Source of the DNA: Mariniblastus sp.
Lineage (GTDB): Bacteria > Planctomycetota > Planctomycetia > Pirellulales > Pirellulaceae
Assembly (NCBI GenBank): GCA_022447605.1
Contig: JAKVBG010000001.1
Location: forward strand, 62,001-126,000
Direction: 5' to 3'
Length of the DNA stretch: 64,000 nt
Of the stretch, positions 1 to 9,528 are shown piece after piece; position 1 is the stretch's first letter; each line of letters starts with the position of its first letter. Made by a program: the position numbers and the translations under genes. The notes beneath the pieces are model-generated. The model ran no database searches and was not told where the DNA came from. It worked only from the letters and a program-made list of their open reading frames with translations.

Positions 1-316
1 CCAGCGGTGTCAGAACTCCCGTTCCGGTTGCCGCTTCGCCCACTTCCCGATCGAGTGAGAACGCAGTGACTCCGCCACCCTTCTCACGGCTGGTGGCATA
101 GAGCACATTCCCATCCGGATGGAGGGCCAGAAATCCGGCGCCCTTCGTTGGACTGACGAGCTCGGGCTGGCTGAGGGTTCCCTTCTCCGTATCGAGTGTC
201 AAATGATAAATACCCGCCCGACTACTCCCGACCCAGACATCAATGGTCTGCGCCCGGCTGACCCAGGGCGTGAAGAGAATGAGCAGGAGCGAGGCGTTCC
301 AACAAACGGATCGCAC
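1..316 (-). CDS. Lactonase family (YbhE-type beta-propeller) secreted protein, 5' part only, truncated by the window edge; GTG start
   Basis: Minus-strand reading from GTG at 314-316 gives MRSVCWNASLLLILFTPWVSRAQTIDVWVGSSRAGIYHLTLDTEKGTLSQPELVSPTKGAGFLALHPDGNVLYATS...: signal peptide plus lactonase repeat motif. Missing from the ATG-only ORF track. Confidence 0.75.
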   Translation of the reverse strand, partial: MRSVCWNASLLLILFTPWVSRAQTIDVWVGSSRAGIYHLTLDTEKGTLSQPELVSPTKGAGFLALHPDGNVLYATSREKGGGVTAFSLDREVGEAATGTGVLTPL

Positions 317-604
317 CGCGCAGCCCCCAGATAAACCTCGGCCAAAAGCGCGCCAGTCAGTATGTTTTTTCATCGTTCCACCCAAGGACCGTTCTGTTTT
401 CCAGCGTCCACCTTAGAATGAACGTGGGAGACTTACCAGCAGCCAACCCGGTTTCCGTTGGTCGATCTCCCGAGGCAAACTTTGGTCTCGACAAGGACGA
501 TCGGCCTAAGCCGTTGGTCGATCCGGGAAAAAAATCGTAAGATGCAAGTCGATCGCCGGTTTGGAAAACGGACACGATTTCAGGAACGTCGTTGGCTAGA
601 CAAG

Positions 605-2086
605 ATGAAGAGAACCCTGTTCACCCTTTTACTGTTAGGCGTATGGCTGCTGGCCAACGGATTCGTCGCCGGCCAGTCAACCGATCCTCTCCCTACACCG
701 GGACAACTCGTTCAATGGCTCGACTCGCCAGACTTCCACAAGCGCCAAACTGCTACGGCCGGCCTGATTGCCCAACAGTCGAAAGCAGTCGAACCGGTCC
801 TCGGTCAGTATCTTGACCATCCCGACAACCTGGAAATCCGAACTCGCTGCTATCGAATCCTGATGCGGTTGATCGAATCTGAGCCCTTTGCAAACGTGGA
901 ACCGCCGGATCGTTACGGTCTGAGCCGAAGATTACTGGCCCTCGATCCCAGGAGGTTTCCCGAACTGGAAAATCAGCTATTCAAACTACAAAGCTTGTCG
1001 GTCAACCCGACAGCCCTAACGCCCGATGCCGACGTTACCTCGGCGCTTCAAACCGCTGGGATCCGGGTCGAAGAATCCGGAAACCGAACCGTCGTCTATC
1101 TCGAAGACTCCTGGGATCGCCCACCCGATCAATTGCAGTCGGTTCGTTCCATTAGCGGGCCTGTCACATTTGTCTTCGGATTTTGCTACAAGTACGAATA
1201 CCTCAAACAGCTCCTGGGCGCCAACGTTCAGGAATTCAGGTTTCATTCCAACCAGCACTCCCCGGCAGGTCGAGCTGGAATTGGGACGTACCCGACATTC
1301 GATCAGCGCGACACGCAACTGTTGAGCCGGTTTGGACAACTCCGTTCACTGGATATCGCCTACGTCCGTGTCGATCCGGATGCGCTGCGTCACCTGGCCG
1401 CCCTGCGACAACTGGAACGACTCAGCCTGGGAGGCTCCTTCCAGGACGGGAACCTGAAGTTCCTCCCCCAGTTGAAGGATTTGGTCCACCTTGATATTCG
1501 GGCTGCCAAGCAAACCGAAGGTGTTTTTCTCGAGCATGTCGCACGGCTCAAAAAATTAACTTCGCTCAATATTGAAACGGCCAGAGTGGGTGACGAGCAT
1601 CTGCCAGCCCTCGCTCAATTGCCCAACCTCAAGACTCTCTACGCGCCCCGAACGCTCGGTGATGAAGGGGCGAAACATGTGGCAAAAATTGACTCGCTGG
1701 AGGTTCTCGTTCTGCCGGAATCGGACGTCACGAAAAAAGGACTTGCCTCGCTGAGCCAGCTCGAAAATCTTTATCACCTGACGATCAACATGAAACGACT
1801 GGATGAAGAGGCGTTGCCCGCGATCGCCGCAATGAAAGGTCTGACCAGCCTGCGAATGACCAACAGCCAGCTTTCCGGTGAAAACCTGGTCACCTTGGGC
1901 CGATTGCAAAAACTAAAGTTCCTATACGTCGAATCCAAGCAGATCACGGCATCCGGTCTGTTGAGTCTAAGCGAGCATTTCCCATCACTGGAAACCCTGG
2001 AAATCCGCAAACACAACCTGATGGATCAAGATTTCAAACGTTTTGGCGCTCTGCGCCCAGAAATCAATTTACTGCATCCGCCGTAA
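605..2086 (+). CDS. Secreted protein with HEAT-like N-terminal region and leucine-rich repeats
   Basis: ORF 458..2086; ATG at 605 begins the signal peptide MKRTLFTLLLLGVWLLANGFVAGQ; repeated LxxLxxLxL segments. Confidence 0.75.
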   Translation: MKRTLFTLLLLGVWLLANGFVAGQSTDPLPTPGQLVQWLDSPDFHKRQTATAGLIAQQSKAVEPVLGQYLDHPDNLEIRTRCYRILMRLIESEPFANVEPPDRYGLSRRLLALDPRRFPELENQLFKLQSLSVNPTALTPDADVTSALQTAGIRVEESGNRTVVYLEDSWDRPPDQLQSVRSISGPVTFVFGFCYKYEYLKQLLGANVQEFRFHSNQHSPAGRAGIGTYPTFDQRDTQLLSRFGQLRSLDIAYVRVDPDALRHLAALRQLERLSLGGSFQDGNLKFLPQLKDLVHLDIRAAKQTEGVFLEHVARLKKLTSLNIETARVGDEHLPALAQLPNLKTLYAPRTLGDEGAKHVAKIDSLEVLVLPESDVTKKGLASLSQLENLYHLTINMKRLDEEALPAIAAMKGLTSLRMTNSQLSGENLVTLGRLQKLKFLYVESKQITASGLLSLSEHFPSLETLEIRKHNLMDQDFKRFGALRPEINLLHPP

Positions 2087-2197
2087 CAGGATGCTGCGGG
2101 GGTGAGAAGTCACCAGGATCCCAACACCAGGCCTGCCGCTTGCACCGGTTCTGGGAAAACAGATGCTCGAGGCGCCTCGAGATCCGGACCCCGGCAG

Positions 2198-2286
2198 CGG
2201 ACGGAGAGGGATTCGAACCCCCGGTACCCGTAAAGGTACGCCGGTTTTCAAAACCGGTGCCTTAAACCAGACTCAGCCATCCGTCC
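2198..2286 (-). tRNA. tRNA-Ser(UGA)
   Basis: Reverse complement GGACGGATGGCTGAGTCTGGTTTAAGGCACCGGTTTTGAAAACCGGCGTACC...GGTTCGAATCCCTCTCCGTCC: 7-bp acceptor, class II variable arm, anticodon TGA, discriminator G. Confidence 0.93.
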
Positions 2287-2613
2287 TCAATCGATCGCGC
2301 CGATCTCCCGGCACGATGTTTTGTTGAATGATCCACCATTTAAATCCGTTCCCCTCGATTTGACAAGAACCCTGCCATGACTTCCGGCCTGTTAGCACGA
2401 CGAAACGGGTCGGTCCCGGCCCCGGATGAACCCGATTGAGGTGGCCGCTGCCACGGGGGGACGATCCTACCTAGGCACAACCGGGCAGGGCTGGAATAAT
2501 CGGGAGCAGGTATCCGTGATTTTCACCCTACCCGAGACCCTGTCTTCGACTCGATGCTCGACAGGGCCAACGTAACGGGTTCATCCGGCCCACTGACTTG
2601 GAATTGCCTCATC

Positions 2614-3912
2614 ATGGAAAAAACCGAAGTTGCGATTGTCGGACTGGGAACGGTTGGCAGTGGTGTGGCACGGTTGCTGCTGGACCATGGGGACCGGACA
2701 GCGCGGCATGCGGGACGCACATTGTGGCTCTCCCACGTGGTCGTGCGGGATCTCTCCCGGGAACGGGATGCCCAGTTACCTGATGGGCTTCTGACAGACG
2801 ACCTCCAGCGAGTCATCGCGGATCCCAACGTCAAAGTGGTCGCCCAGTTGATCGGCGGCATTGAGCCGGCACGCTCGATCATGTTGCAACTGTTGGCAGG
2901 GGGAAAAGACATCGTCACCGCCAACAAGGCGCTGTTAGCCGAACATGGGCCCGAGTTGTTCGATCGAGCCCGCCAGCTGGGTCGCAGTATTGCCTTTGAA
3001 GCCTCGGTGGCAGGTGGAATCCCGATCATTACCAACATCAGTCAATGTCTCTCGGCCAACCAGGTAACTTCGCTGCGTGGCATCCTCAACGGGACCAGCA
3101 ATTTTGTGGTGACCCGGATGCAACAGAACAACCAGCCCTATGAAAAATCGCTTCACCGGGCCCAGCAACTCGGGTTTGCCGAAGCGGACCCGACCCAGGA
3201 TGTCGACGGTTCCGATTCCGCCCAGAAACTGGCGATCCTGGCGCACCTGGGTTTTGGTGCCCGGGTCCGCTGGAACGAGATTCCCCGCCGCGGCATCGAC
3301 ACCTTGGATAAAACCGACATGAACTATGCCGGCCAACTCGGATACCGGATCAAGTTGATCGCCTTCGCGCTCAATACGGATCAAGGTTTGCAACTGACGG
3401 TAACACCGATGCTGGTGGAAGTCGGAAAACCGCTCGCCGAGGTACGAGAAAATTTCAACGCGATCAGCGTCGTGGGAGATGCCGTTGGACCGGTCTTTTT
3501 TCACGGTCAGGGCGCCGGTCGAATGCCAACCGCTTCGGCGGTCGTGGCGGACATGATTGACACAGCCGTCGGCCGGACAGCCCTGACGTTCAAGACACTG
3601 GAATTATGGTCCGAGGGAGTGCCCCGGGTTGAAATGGCAGATCCCGGTGATCTGCGCGGCCAATTTTACCTGCGGTTTAACGTGCGGGATGAACCGGGCG
3701 TCCTGGGGCAATTGGCCGGGTTGCTGGGCGATGAGGAGATTTCGATCGCTTCCGTATTTCAGCATACCGCCGATAACGAGGACGATGGCGTCGTACCCGT
3801 AGTCATCATGACGCGCGCCTCGTTGGAAAGAAATGTCAACAAGGCTGTGGCGGAAATCGAAAAACTATCGTGCGTCTTTGCGGGCACCGAACGATTGAGG
3901 ATTCTCGACTGA
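2614..3912 (+). CDS. hom: Homoserine dehydrogenase with C-terminal ACT domain
   Basis: MEKTEVAIVGLGTVGSGVARLL Rossmann start; GG..VTANKALLA; FEASVAGGIPII; C-terminal ACT-like region FNVRDEPGVLGQLAGLLGDEEISI. Confidence 0.95.
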   Translation: MEKTEVAIVGLGTVGSGVARLLLDHGDRTARHAGRTLWLSHVVVRDLSRERDAQLPDGLLTDDLQRVIADPNVKVVAQLIGGIEPARSIMLQLLAGGKDIVTANKALLAEHGPELFDRARQLGRSIAFEASVAGGIPIITNISQCLSANQVTSLRGILNGTSNFVVTRMQQNNQPYEKSLHRAQQLGFAEADPTQDVDGSDSAQKLAILAHLGFGARVRWNEIPRRGIDTLDKTDMNYAGQLGYRIKLIAFALNTDQGLQLTVTPMLVEVGKPLAEVRENFNAISVVGDAVGPVFFHGQGAGRMPTASAVVADMIDTAVGRTALTFKTLELWSEGVPRVEMADPGDLRGQFYLRFNVRDEPGVLGQLAGLLGDEEISIASVFQHTADNEDDGVVPVVIMTRASLERNVNKAVAEIEKLSCVFAGTERLRILD

Positions 3913-3958
3913 ACCAAATCGGATTTGATTCCTGCTTCACCCAACGGATGGGATATTT

Positions 3959-5164
3959 ATGAAATATGTGATTGTGATTCCGGACGGTTGCGCCGACCAA
4001 CCGCAATCGGAACTGGATGGTCTGACACCCTTGCAGGCAGCCCGTTTGCCCTCGATGGATTCCGTGGCGAGCCGTGGCCAGGTCGGTCGCGCCAACCACA
4101 CACCCGCCCACCTGACTGCCGGTTCGGCCGTCGCCAACATGAGCCTGCTGGGCTACGACCCCAACCAGTACTTTACCGGCAGGGCACCCCTGGAGGCCGC
4201 GGCCCAGGGAATTGAACTCGGACCGGAGGACTGGGCGATCCGCTGCAACCTGGTCACGATCATCGACCAGGTGATGCAGGATTTTACGGCCGAGCATATC
4301 TCGTCCAGCGAGGCCCGCGAGCTCCTGCAGACGGTGACCGAACAGGTCCAGGACTCGGCCCTCGAGTTTGTGCCGGGGGTGAGTTACCGCAACCTGTTAC
4401 TGTACCGCGGATCCGAAGCACCCTTTTCCAATGAAACACGCTCCACGCCACCGCACGATCTGACAGACAAGGCGGTGGCGGATCATTTCCCGCGGGGGCC
4501 TGGCAGCGACGTGCTATCGGAGCTGATGAGTCAAAGCGTCGGCTGGTTTGCCGATCACCCCGTCAATCAGAACCGGGTCGAGGCTGGGAAGCGACCCGCC
4601 ACCAACCTCTGGCTGTGGGGATTGGGACGGCGCCCGGAACTCGAGTCATTTGAATCCTTGTACCAGATACGGGGCGCGATGATTACGGCAGTCGACCTGT
4701 TGAGGGGCCTGGCCACACTGGTCGGTTGGCAGCGCATCGAAGTTCCCGGGGCGACTGGTTACACCGATACCGATTACCGGGCCAAGGGGGAGCACGCCAT
4801 CGATGCACTCGATCAATTCGACCTGGTCTGTGTCCATATCGAAGCACCCGACGAAGCCTCGCACGAGGGCAATGTTGCCAGTAAAGTGAAGGCCCTGGAG
4901 GAAATTGACCAGGCGATTGTCGGCCCGCTACTTGAAAAGCTGGAAACAATGGATGCCTGGAGAATGCTGGTCACGCCTGATCACCCGACCTTACTGGACA
5001 CCAAGACACACAGCCATGGCGACGTCCCATTTGCCGTCTGTGGCTCTGACGTCACACCCGATGCCGCCGTCGACTACTCGGAGTCGACCGCCACGGCATC
5101 GGAACTGGAGTTCCCAAAGGGCTTTGAATTGATGCCGAAGTTCATCAGCCCCGGTGGTTTTTGA
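3959..5164 (+). CDS. Cofactor-independent phosphoglycerate mutase, apgM-type (possible homoserine kinase-like subgroup)
   Basis: MKYVIVIPDGCADQPQSELDGLTPLQAARLPSMDSVASRGQVG...LTAGSAVANMSLLGYDP...VHIEAPDEASHEGN...LVTPDHPTLLDTKTHSHGDVPF: alkaline-phosphatase superfamily iPGM. Confidence 0.9.
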   Translation: MKYVIVIPDGCADQPQSELDGLTPLQAARLPSMDSVASRGQVGRANHTPAHLTAGSAVANMSLLGYDPNQYFTGRAPLEAAAQGIELGPEDWAIRCNLVTIIDQVMQDFTAEHISSSEARELLQTVTEQVQDSALEFVPGVSYRNLLLYRGSEAPFSNETRSTPPHDLTDKAVADHFPRGPGSDVLSELMSQSVGWFADHPVNQNRVEAGKRPATNLWLWGLGRRPELESFESLYQIRGAMITAVDLLRGLATLVGWQRIEVPGATGYTDTDYRAKGEHAIDALDQFDLVCVHIEAPDEASHEGNVASKVKALEEIDQAIVGPLLEKLETMDAWRMLVTPDHPTLLDTKTHSHGDVPFAVCGSDVTPDAAVDYSESTATASELEFPKGFELMPKFISPGGF

Positions 5165-5260
5165 TCGATGCCAGCTACCTTTTCCAGATGCCCGTCCGGC
5201 GCGCTAACAACCACCGGACGGCCATCGCCCTGTTCCGCCCAACTCGATACTTGATGACCG

Positions 5261-7519
5261 ATGACGACCGATAACCGAAATCGACTGCACCAATTCGATT
5301 TGGCAGCTGCCGGTTTCCTGGTCCTGGTCATGCTGATCCTCGGATTCGGTTTGAGCCGTATCGAGACCAATACCGAGGACGTCATGAGCTGGCTTCCCGA
5401 CCAATCCTCGGCCCGGGATGCGTATGAATTGTTCCAGGCGAACTTTGCCTCGGATGATTTCATTGTTTTAACATGGCCCGGTTGTACCCTCGGCAATCCG
5501 GTACTGGAACAATTGGCCGACCAGATCCGGGATTCGGATTCCGCCCCTCTGATCGAACGGGTGATTACGGGAGACGAGGCGCTACAGCGGATGGAGTCCG
5601 AGCTCGGGTTCCAACGGAGAGAGGCCATCGCCGCGCTGCGGGGCGTCTTTTTCGGGCTGGAGGATCCCCGCAGGACCTGCCTGGTTGTCGAACTCAATTC
5701 GCAGGGCACCGATGATCGAGGGACCTTCATGGAGGGGCTGTGGCAAACCATCGACGAATTTCCCGGCCTCGATCGCTCCACGATGGCGATCGGTGGCTAC
5801 CCTTACCTGGCGAACTACTTTGATCGACAAATTAAACAGGCCTTTCTCAAGATGCTGGTTCCCGGGATCGTGGTGGCCACATTGATCGCCATGCTCTGTC
5901 TCCGGAACCTGGTGCTGACGCTTATCGTCTTTGCCACCGCCGCCCTGGCGGCCGGCTGCAGCGTGGCCTTCATTCCGATCTGGGGCGCCAAACTGGGAGG
6001 CCTTTCGTCCATTATCCCGATCCTGACATTTGTCCTGACCATCTCGGGCTGTCTGCATCTGATCCGCTACAACCTGGAGTCGATAGGAGATCCCTGGCAA
6101 TTACTGCGCACCGGGTGGAAGCCGTGTGCCATCTCCACCTCGACGACCGCAATCGGGATGCTCACATTGACCCGCAGCAATTTCCCGGCCATTCGTGATT
6201 TCGGTTTTTTCTGCGCCGCAGGTGTGTTATTTTCCCTGGCCTTTCAACTGATCGTAATCCCCTGGCTGTTGGCCCGTCTGGGTCAGCCCGGTTTGCAAAG
6301 ACTGTCCCGCAACCAACAGGGCAGCTTCCTTTGGATCGCCTGCTTGAACCGGATTGATCGGCACCGCTGGTGGGTAGTCACCGGCGGGATGTGTGCCATC
6401 GCACTGGGGCTGGCCGGACTGTGGCAACTGCGGGCCAGCGTCGAAGTGGATGGCTTCTTTGAGCCCGGCTCACCCGTGGTGCAAGGCCTGGCGGACCTGG
6501 AACGTCAACTCGGACCGCTCGACCAGACCGAGGCGATCGTCATTTTCCACGGTGCCGACCCGGACGATTTTGTCCAACGTTACCGGTACATCCGTCGCCT
6601 GCAAACCGCCTGGCTCCGCCTGGAAACCGTCGACGTTGCCCATTCCCTGCTGAACTACCTGCCCCGGGAACCTAAATCATTGACCGGCCCAGGCCTGGTC
6701 AAACGGACCATTTTTCGCAGGAAGCTCCAATCACAGAGAGACTCCCTGGCCGACGGTCTGTTCTTGAAAGTGTCGGGGGATCGCGAAATGTGGCGGATCA
6801 GCTTGAGGTTTCCCTTCACCCGCCAAAGCAATTTCGACGAGTTGGCCCAATCGGTAGGCCAGGTCGCCCAAGCTCAGGCGGTCGCTTATGCAGGTGAGCA
6901 CCCCCGTTTCCGACCCCCGGAATTCCTCTTCTCGGGAAAAACATTCCTGTTTCACCATGCCCAGGAAACGTTGTTGGTCGACCTGTTCAAGAATTTTCTG
7001 CTCGCCTTCCTGATCATTACCCCCTTGTTGATCATCGTACTCCGCTCGGTGAGCCTGGGGCTGGTCGCCATGATCCCGAACGTCATGCCTGCCTTGCTGG
7101 TATTTGGCATCCTGGGATGGACGGCCCGACCGGTCGACCTGGCCATCGCCATGACGGCCAGCGTAGCGCTCGGAATCGCCGTGGACGACACCTCCCATTT
7201 CCTGATCCGATTTCGGGATTTCGGGGGGCGGTGGTGGCGTGTTTCACCGGCGCTCGGCCAGGCGATCGGGCAATGCGGGCCAGCCATGTTACACACCACG
7301 TTGATCAGCTGTGCCGGAATGCTCTGCGCCTATTTCAGTGGCCTGTACGTACTGACCCGATTTGCCTCGACCATCGCCATGCTGTTGGTCGTCGCCCTAC
7401 TGGCCGACCTGTTCCTGTTACCCGCTATCCTGTTGACGATCGACCGCGCCCGACACCGCGGCAAGCAAGTCACACCGCTGGAAAACGAGCCTGTCAGTCC
7501 CCGATCTCCCGGATCTTGA
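5261..7519 (+). CDS. MMPL/RND-superfamily transporter
   Basis: 752 aa; two halves with TM clusters; LGIAVDDTSHFLIRFRDF RND motif. Confidence 0.85.
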   Translation: MTTDNRNRLHQFDLAAAGFLVLVMLILGFGLSRIETNTEDVMSWLPDQSSARDAYELFQANFASDDFIVLTWPGCTLGNPVLEQLADQIRDSDSAPLIERVITGDEALQRMESELGFQRREAIAALRGVFFGLEDPRRTCLVVELNSQGTDDRGTFMEGLWQTIDEFPGLDRSTMAIGGYPYLANYFDRQIKQAFLKMLVPGIVVATLIAMLCLRNLVLTLIVFATAALAAGCSVAFIPIWGAKLGGLSSIIPILTFVLTISGCLHLIRYNLESIGDPWQLLRTGWKPCAISTSTTAIGMLTLTRSNFPAIRDFGFFCAAGVLFSLAFQLIVIPWLLARLGQPGLQRLSRNQQGSFLWIACLNRIDRHRWWVVTGGMCAIALGLAGLWQLRASVEVDGFFEPGSPVVQGLADLERQLGPLDQTEAIVIFHGADPDDFVQRYRYIRRLQTAWLRLETVDVAHSLLNYLPREPKSLTGPGLVKRTIFRRKLQSQRDSLADGLFLKVSGDREMWRISLRFPFTRQSNFDELAQSVGQVAQAQAVAYAGEHPRFRPPEFLFSGKTFLFHHAQETLLVDLFKNFLLAFLIITPLLIIVLRSVSLGLVAMIPNVMPALLVFGILGWTARPVDLAIAMTASVALGIAVDDTSHFLIRFRDFGGRWWRVSPALGQAIGQCGPAMLHTTLISCAGMLCAYFSGLYVLTRFASTIAMLLVVALLADLFLLPAILLTIDRARHRGKQVTPLENEPVSPRSPGS

Positions 7520-8165
7520 TATTGCGCCATTGAACCGAGAACGGCCCCTGTTTCTTGCCAATCCCGTGTACTTGCAGACCGATGAACCCTTTGGGGTGGG
7601 ACTTGAACTTCTCTTCATCGACTAGATCTTCCACCGGTTCGCCATTGATCCAGGTCTGAATGCGCGGCCCCTTGGCAATCACTTTATACGAGTTCCACTG
7701 ACCATTCTTGAAGTGTTCATGCTTTGCCTTGTGCTTCTCCGGGGCCGACATCCAGCCACCCGAGGCTTCCCCGTAAATCAAGCCTGCCTGTCCAGGGCCT
7801 GCTTCAATTTCGACTTGCGGCCCGTTGACGCGACCGTTCGGTTTATCCTTCGTTTGCGAGCGAATTTGCACGCCCGAGTTAAGCTTGTTGTGAACTTTCA
7901 CTTCGAATTGCAGTTCGAAATCACCGTATTCCCGCTTCGTGCAAAGAAACGAGTTGGGACTCCCCTCCGAGGTCGTTCCCTTGACCGTGCCATCCACCAC
8001 TTCGTAGGTAGCGGTCCCGTTTTTCTGCGTCCAACCATCGAGGTCTTTCCCGTTGAACAGGGTGGTCCAACCATCGTCTTCCGGCGCAGAAGTATTTTCT
8101 GGCACCTCCGCCAGAACATTTCCGGAAACAAATAAACTGATCAAAATCGCAAGGCGAGGAAACAT
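7494..8165 (-). CDS. DUF1080 (3-keto-disaccharide hydrolase-like) secreted protein
   Basis: GWTTLFNGKDLDGWTQKNGTATYEVVDGTVKGTTSEGSPNSFLCT...GVQIRSQ; signal peptide from M at 8165. Confidence 0.88.
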   Translation of the reverse strand: MFPRLAILISLFVSGNVLAEVPENTSAPEDDGWTTLFNGKDLDGWTQKNGTATYEVVDGTVKGTTSEGSPNSFLCTKREYGDFELQFEVKVHNKLNSGVQIRSQTKDKPNGRVNGPQVEIEAGPGQAGLIYGEASGGWMSAPEKHKAKHEHFKNGQWNSYKVIAKGPRIQTWINGEPVEDLVDEEKFKSHPKGFIGLQVHGIGKKQGPFSVQWRNIKIREIGD

Positions 8166-8265
8166 TTCAACCACCTGAATCAGAAACGGGACAGAATCGC
8201 GGTCAGCGAACACTCGCCAAACCTGTTAACATGATCGTTGGATTATACAGTAAAAGCAGGACCGG

Positions 8266-8562
8266 GTGACCATTGCCCACCGCCTGAATTCCGAGAGGAA
8301 AAAATTGAGACCTTTAAAGCCCGATGCCAGCCAATGCCCCAACGACCTGGAGGGTTGTGACTTGAAATGCAAGTACAACTTCTTCGAATCCGAGGAACTG
8401 ACCATCCATGCCTACGAGTTGAAGTGCCTGAATTGCGGCTGGCGTGAAACGATCGGCTACCGCAGTGACGAAGCGGATGAGAACGAGGAGACCAATCCCC
8501 GGCAATGTCCATTCTGTGACGCCTGCGATTTAAACCCAGGGCGCAACCCTTGCGGAGGGTGA
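8266..8562 (+). CDS. Small Cys-rich (zinc-ribbon-like) hypothetical protein
   Basis: 98 aa with CPNDLEGCDLKCKYNFFE and CLNCGW...CPFCDAC. Confidence 0.5.
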   Translation: MTIAHRLNSERKKLRPLKPDASQCPNDLEGCDLKCKYNFFESEELTIHAYELKCLNCGWRETIGYRSDEADENEETNPRQCPFCDACDLNPGRNPCGG

Positions 8563-8593
8563 AACGTTTTCCATCGACCCGCAGTCGATAACC

Positions 8594-9235
8594 CTAAAAG
8601 GCAATGAAGCGGAAAATATTCCGTATCGGTTCCCCATCGACATAAGCCTGCGACTTTCCAAACAGACTTTTCCCCAAGTAGGTGCCCGGCGGGAGATTCT
8701 GGTAACGTGTCGGCTCGAACAAGGTGCCTGACGTCGCCGGCTCGTTGGTGGACAGGGCGTAGCGGGCAGTGTCGACGCCCGCATTGGTCGAGGAAGCAGG
8801 CAATAACCCCGGAACGGCCTGGTAGGCGGTCGGCTCGGTGGCCTTGCATTGACAATCGTCAATCACCGGTCGAGGGCGGCTCGGCCCCATTCCCAGAGTC
8901 GGTGACTGGAAATTGACATTGCGCGGACCCGGGTTCACAGCCGGCAATCGGTTCAATACGTTCTCGTCTCTTCCCGAAGTGGGAACGATTGTTGGCACAG
9001 CTCCCTGCGATTGGGGAACCGGGAGACCCGAAACAGTCGTCAGGACCTGGCCCGGATTCCCGGGAACGGATTGACTGGTAACTTTTCCCCCACCTGGAAG
9101 CGGAGAGGAAGCGAAACGGTACTCCTGCGAAGCAGCAGTCGGTCGCTGTTGGGCCAGCCCGGAAACCGGCAAGGCCAACACGATCGCGGCAGACAAGATG
9201 AGGAACGATCGAACTTGAAAGGTGCAACTTGGCAT
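8594..9235 (-). CDS. Secreted hypothetical protein
   Basis: In-frame ATG at 9235 begins signal peptide MPSCTFQVRSFLILSAAIVLALPVSGLAQQ. Confidence 0.6.
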   Translation of the reverse strand: MPSCTFQVRSFLILSAAIVLALPVSGLAQQRPTAASQEYRFASSPLPGGGKVTSQSVPGNPGQVLTTVSGLPVPQSQGAVPTIVPTSGRDENVLNRLPAVNPGPRNVNFQSPTLGMGPSRPRPVIDDCQCKATEPTAYQAVPGLLPASSTNAGVDTARYALSTNEPATSGTLFEPTRYQNLPPGTYLGKSLFGKSQAYVDGEPIRNIFRFIAF

Positions 9236-9528
9236 TTTTTCCGGTTCCTTGTTCAGGTGAGCACTCTTCAGGGCTACAACGCAATCCGAACCGCCAGGGT
9301 TCGTAAAAATGACGTTTTGCCGCCGGTTCCTGGAACGAGTCCGCTGGCATGAGTGATTCAACCCTGCCTGCCAAGGCAGGTTCAATCGTCGCATCCCGGC
9401 TGGTGGCAGGCATGAAATAGCAGATTCGGCCGAACGGGCCAACGGAAAAACGGATCCGGACTGAACGGGTTTGCTAGCTCGCTGGTCGACAGATTGCAGA
9501 GCCCATGGAATATCGAGCAAAAAGCGAT

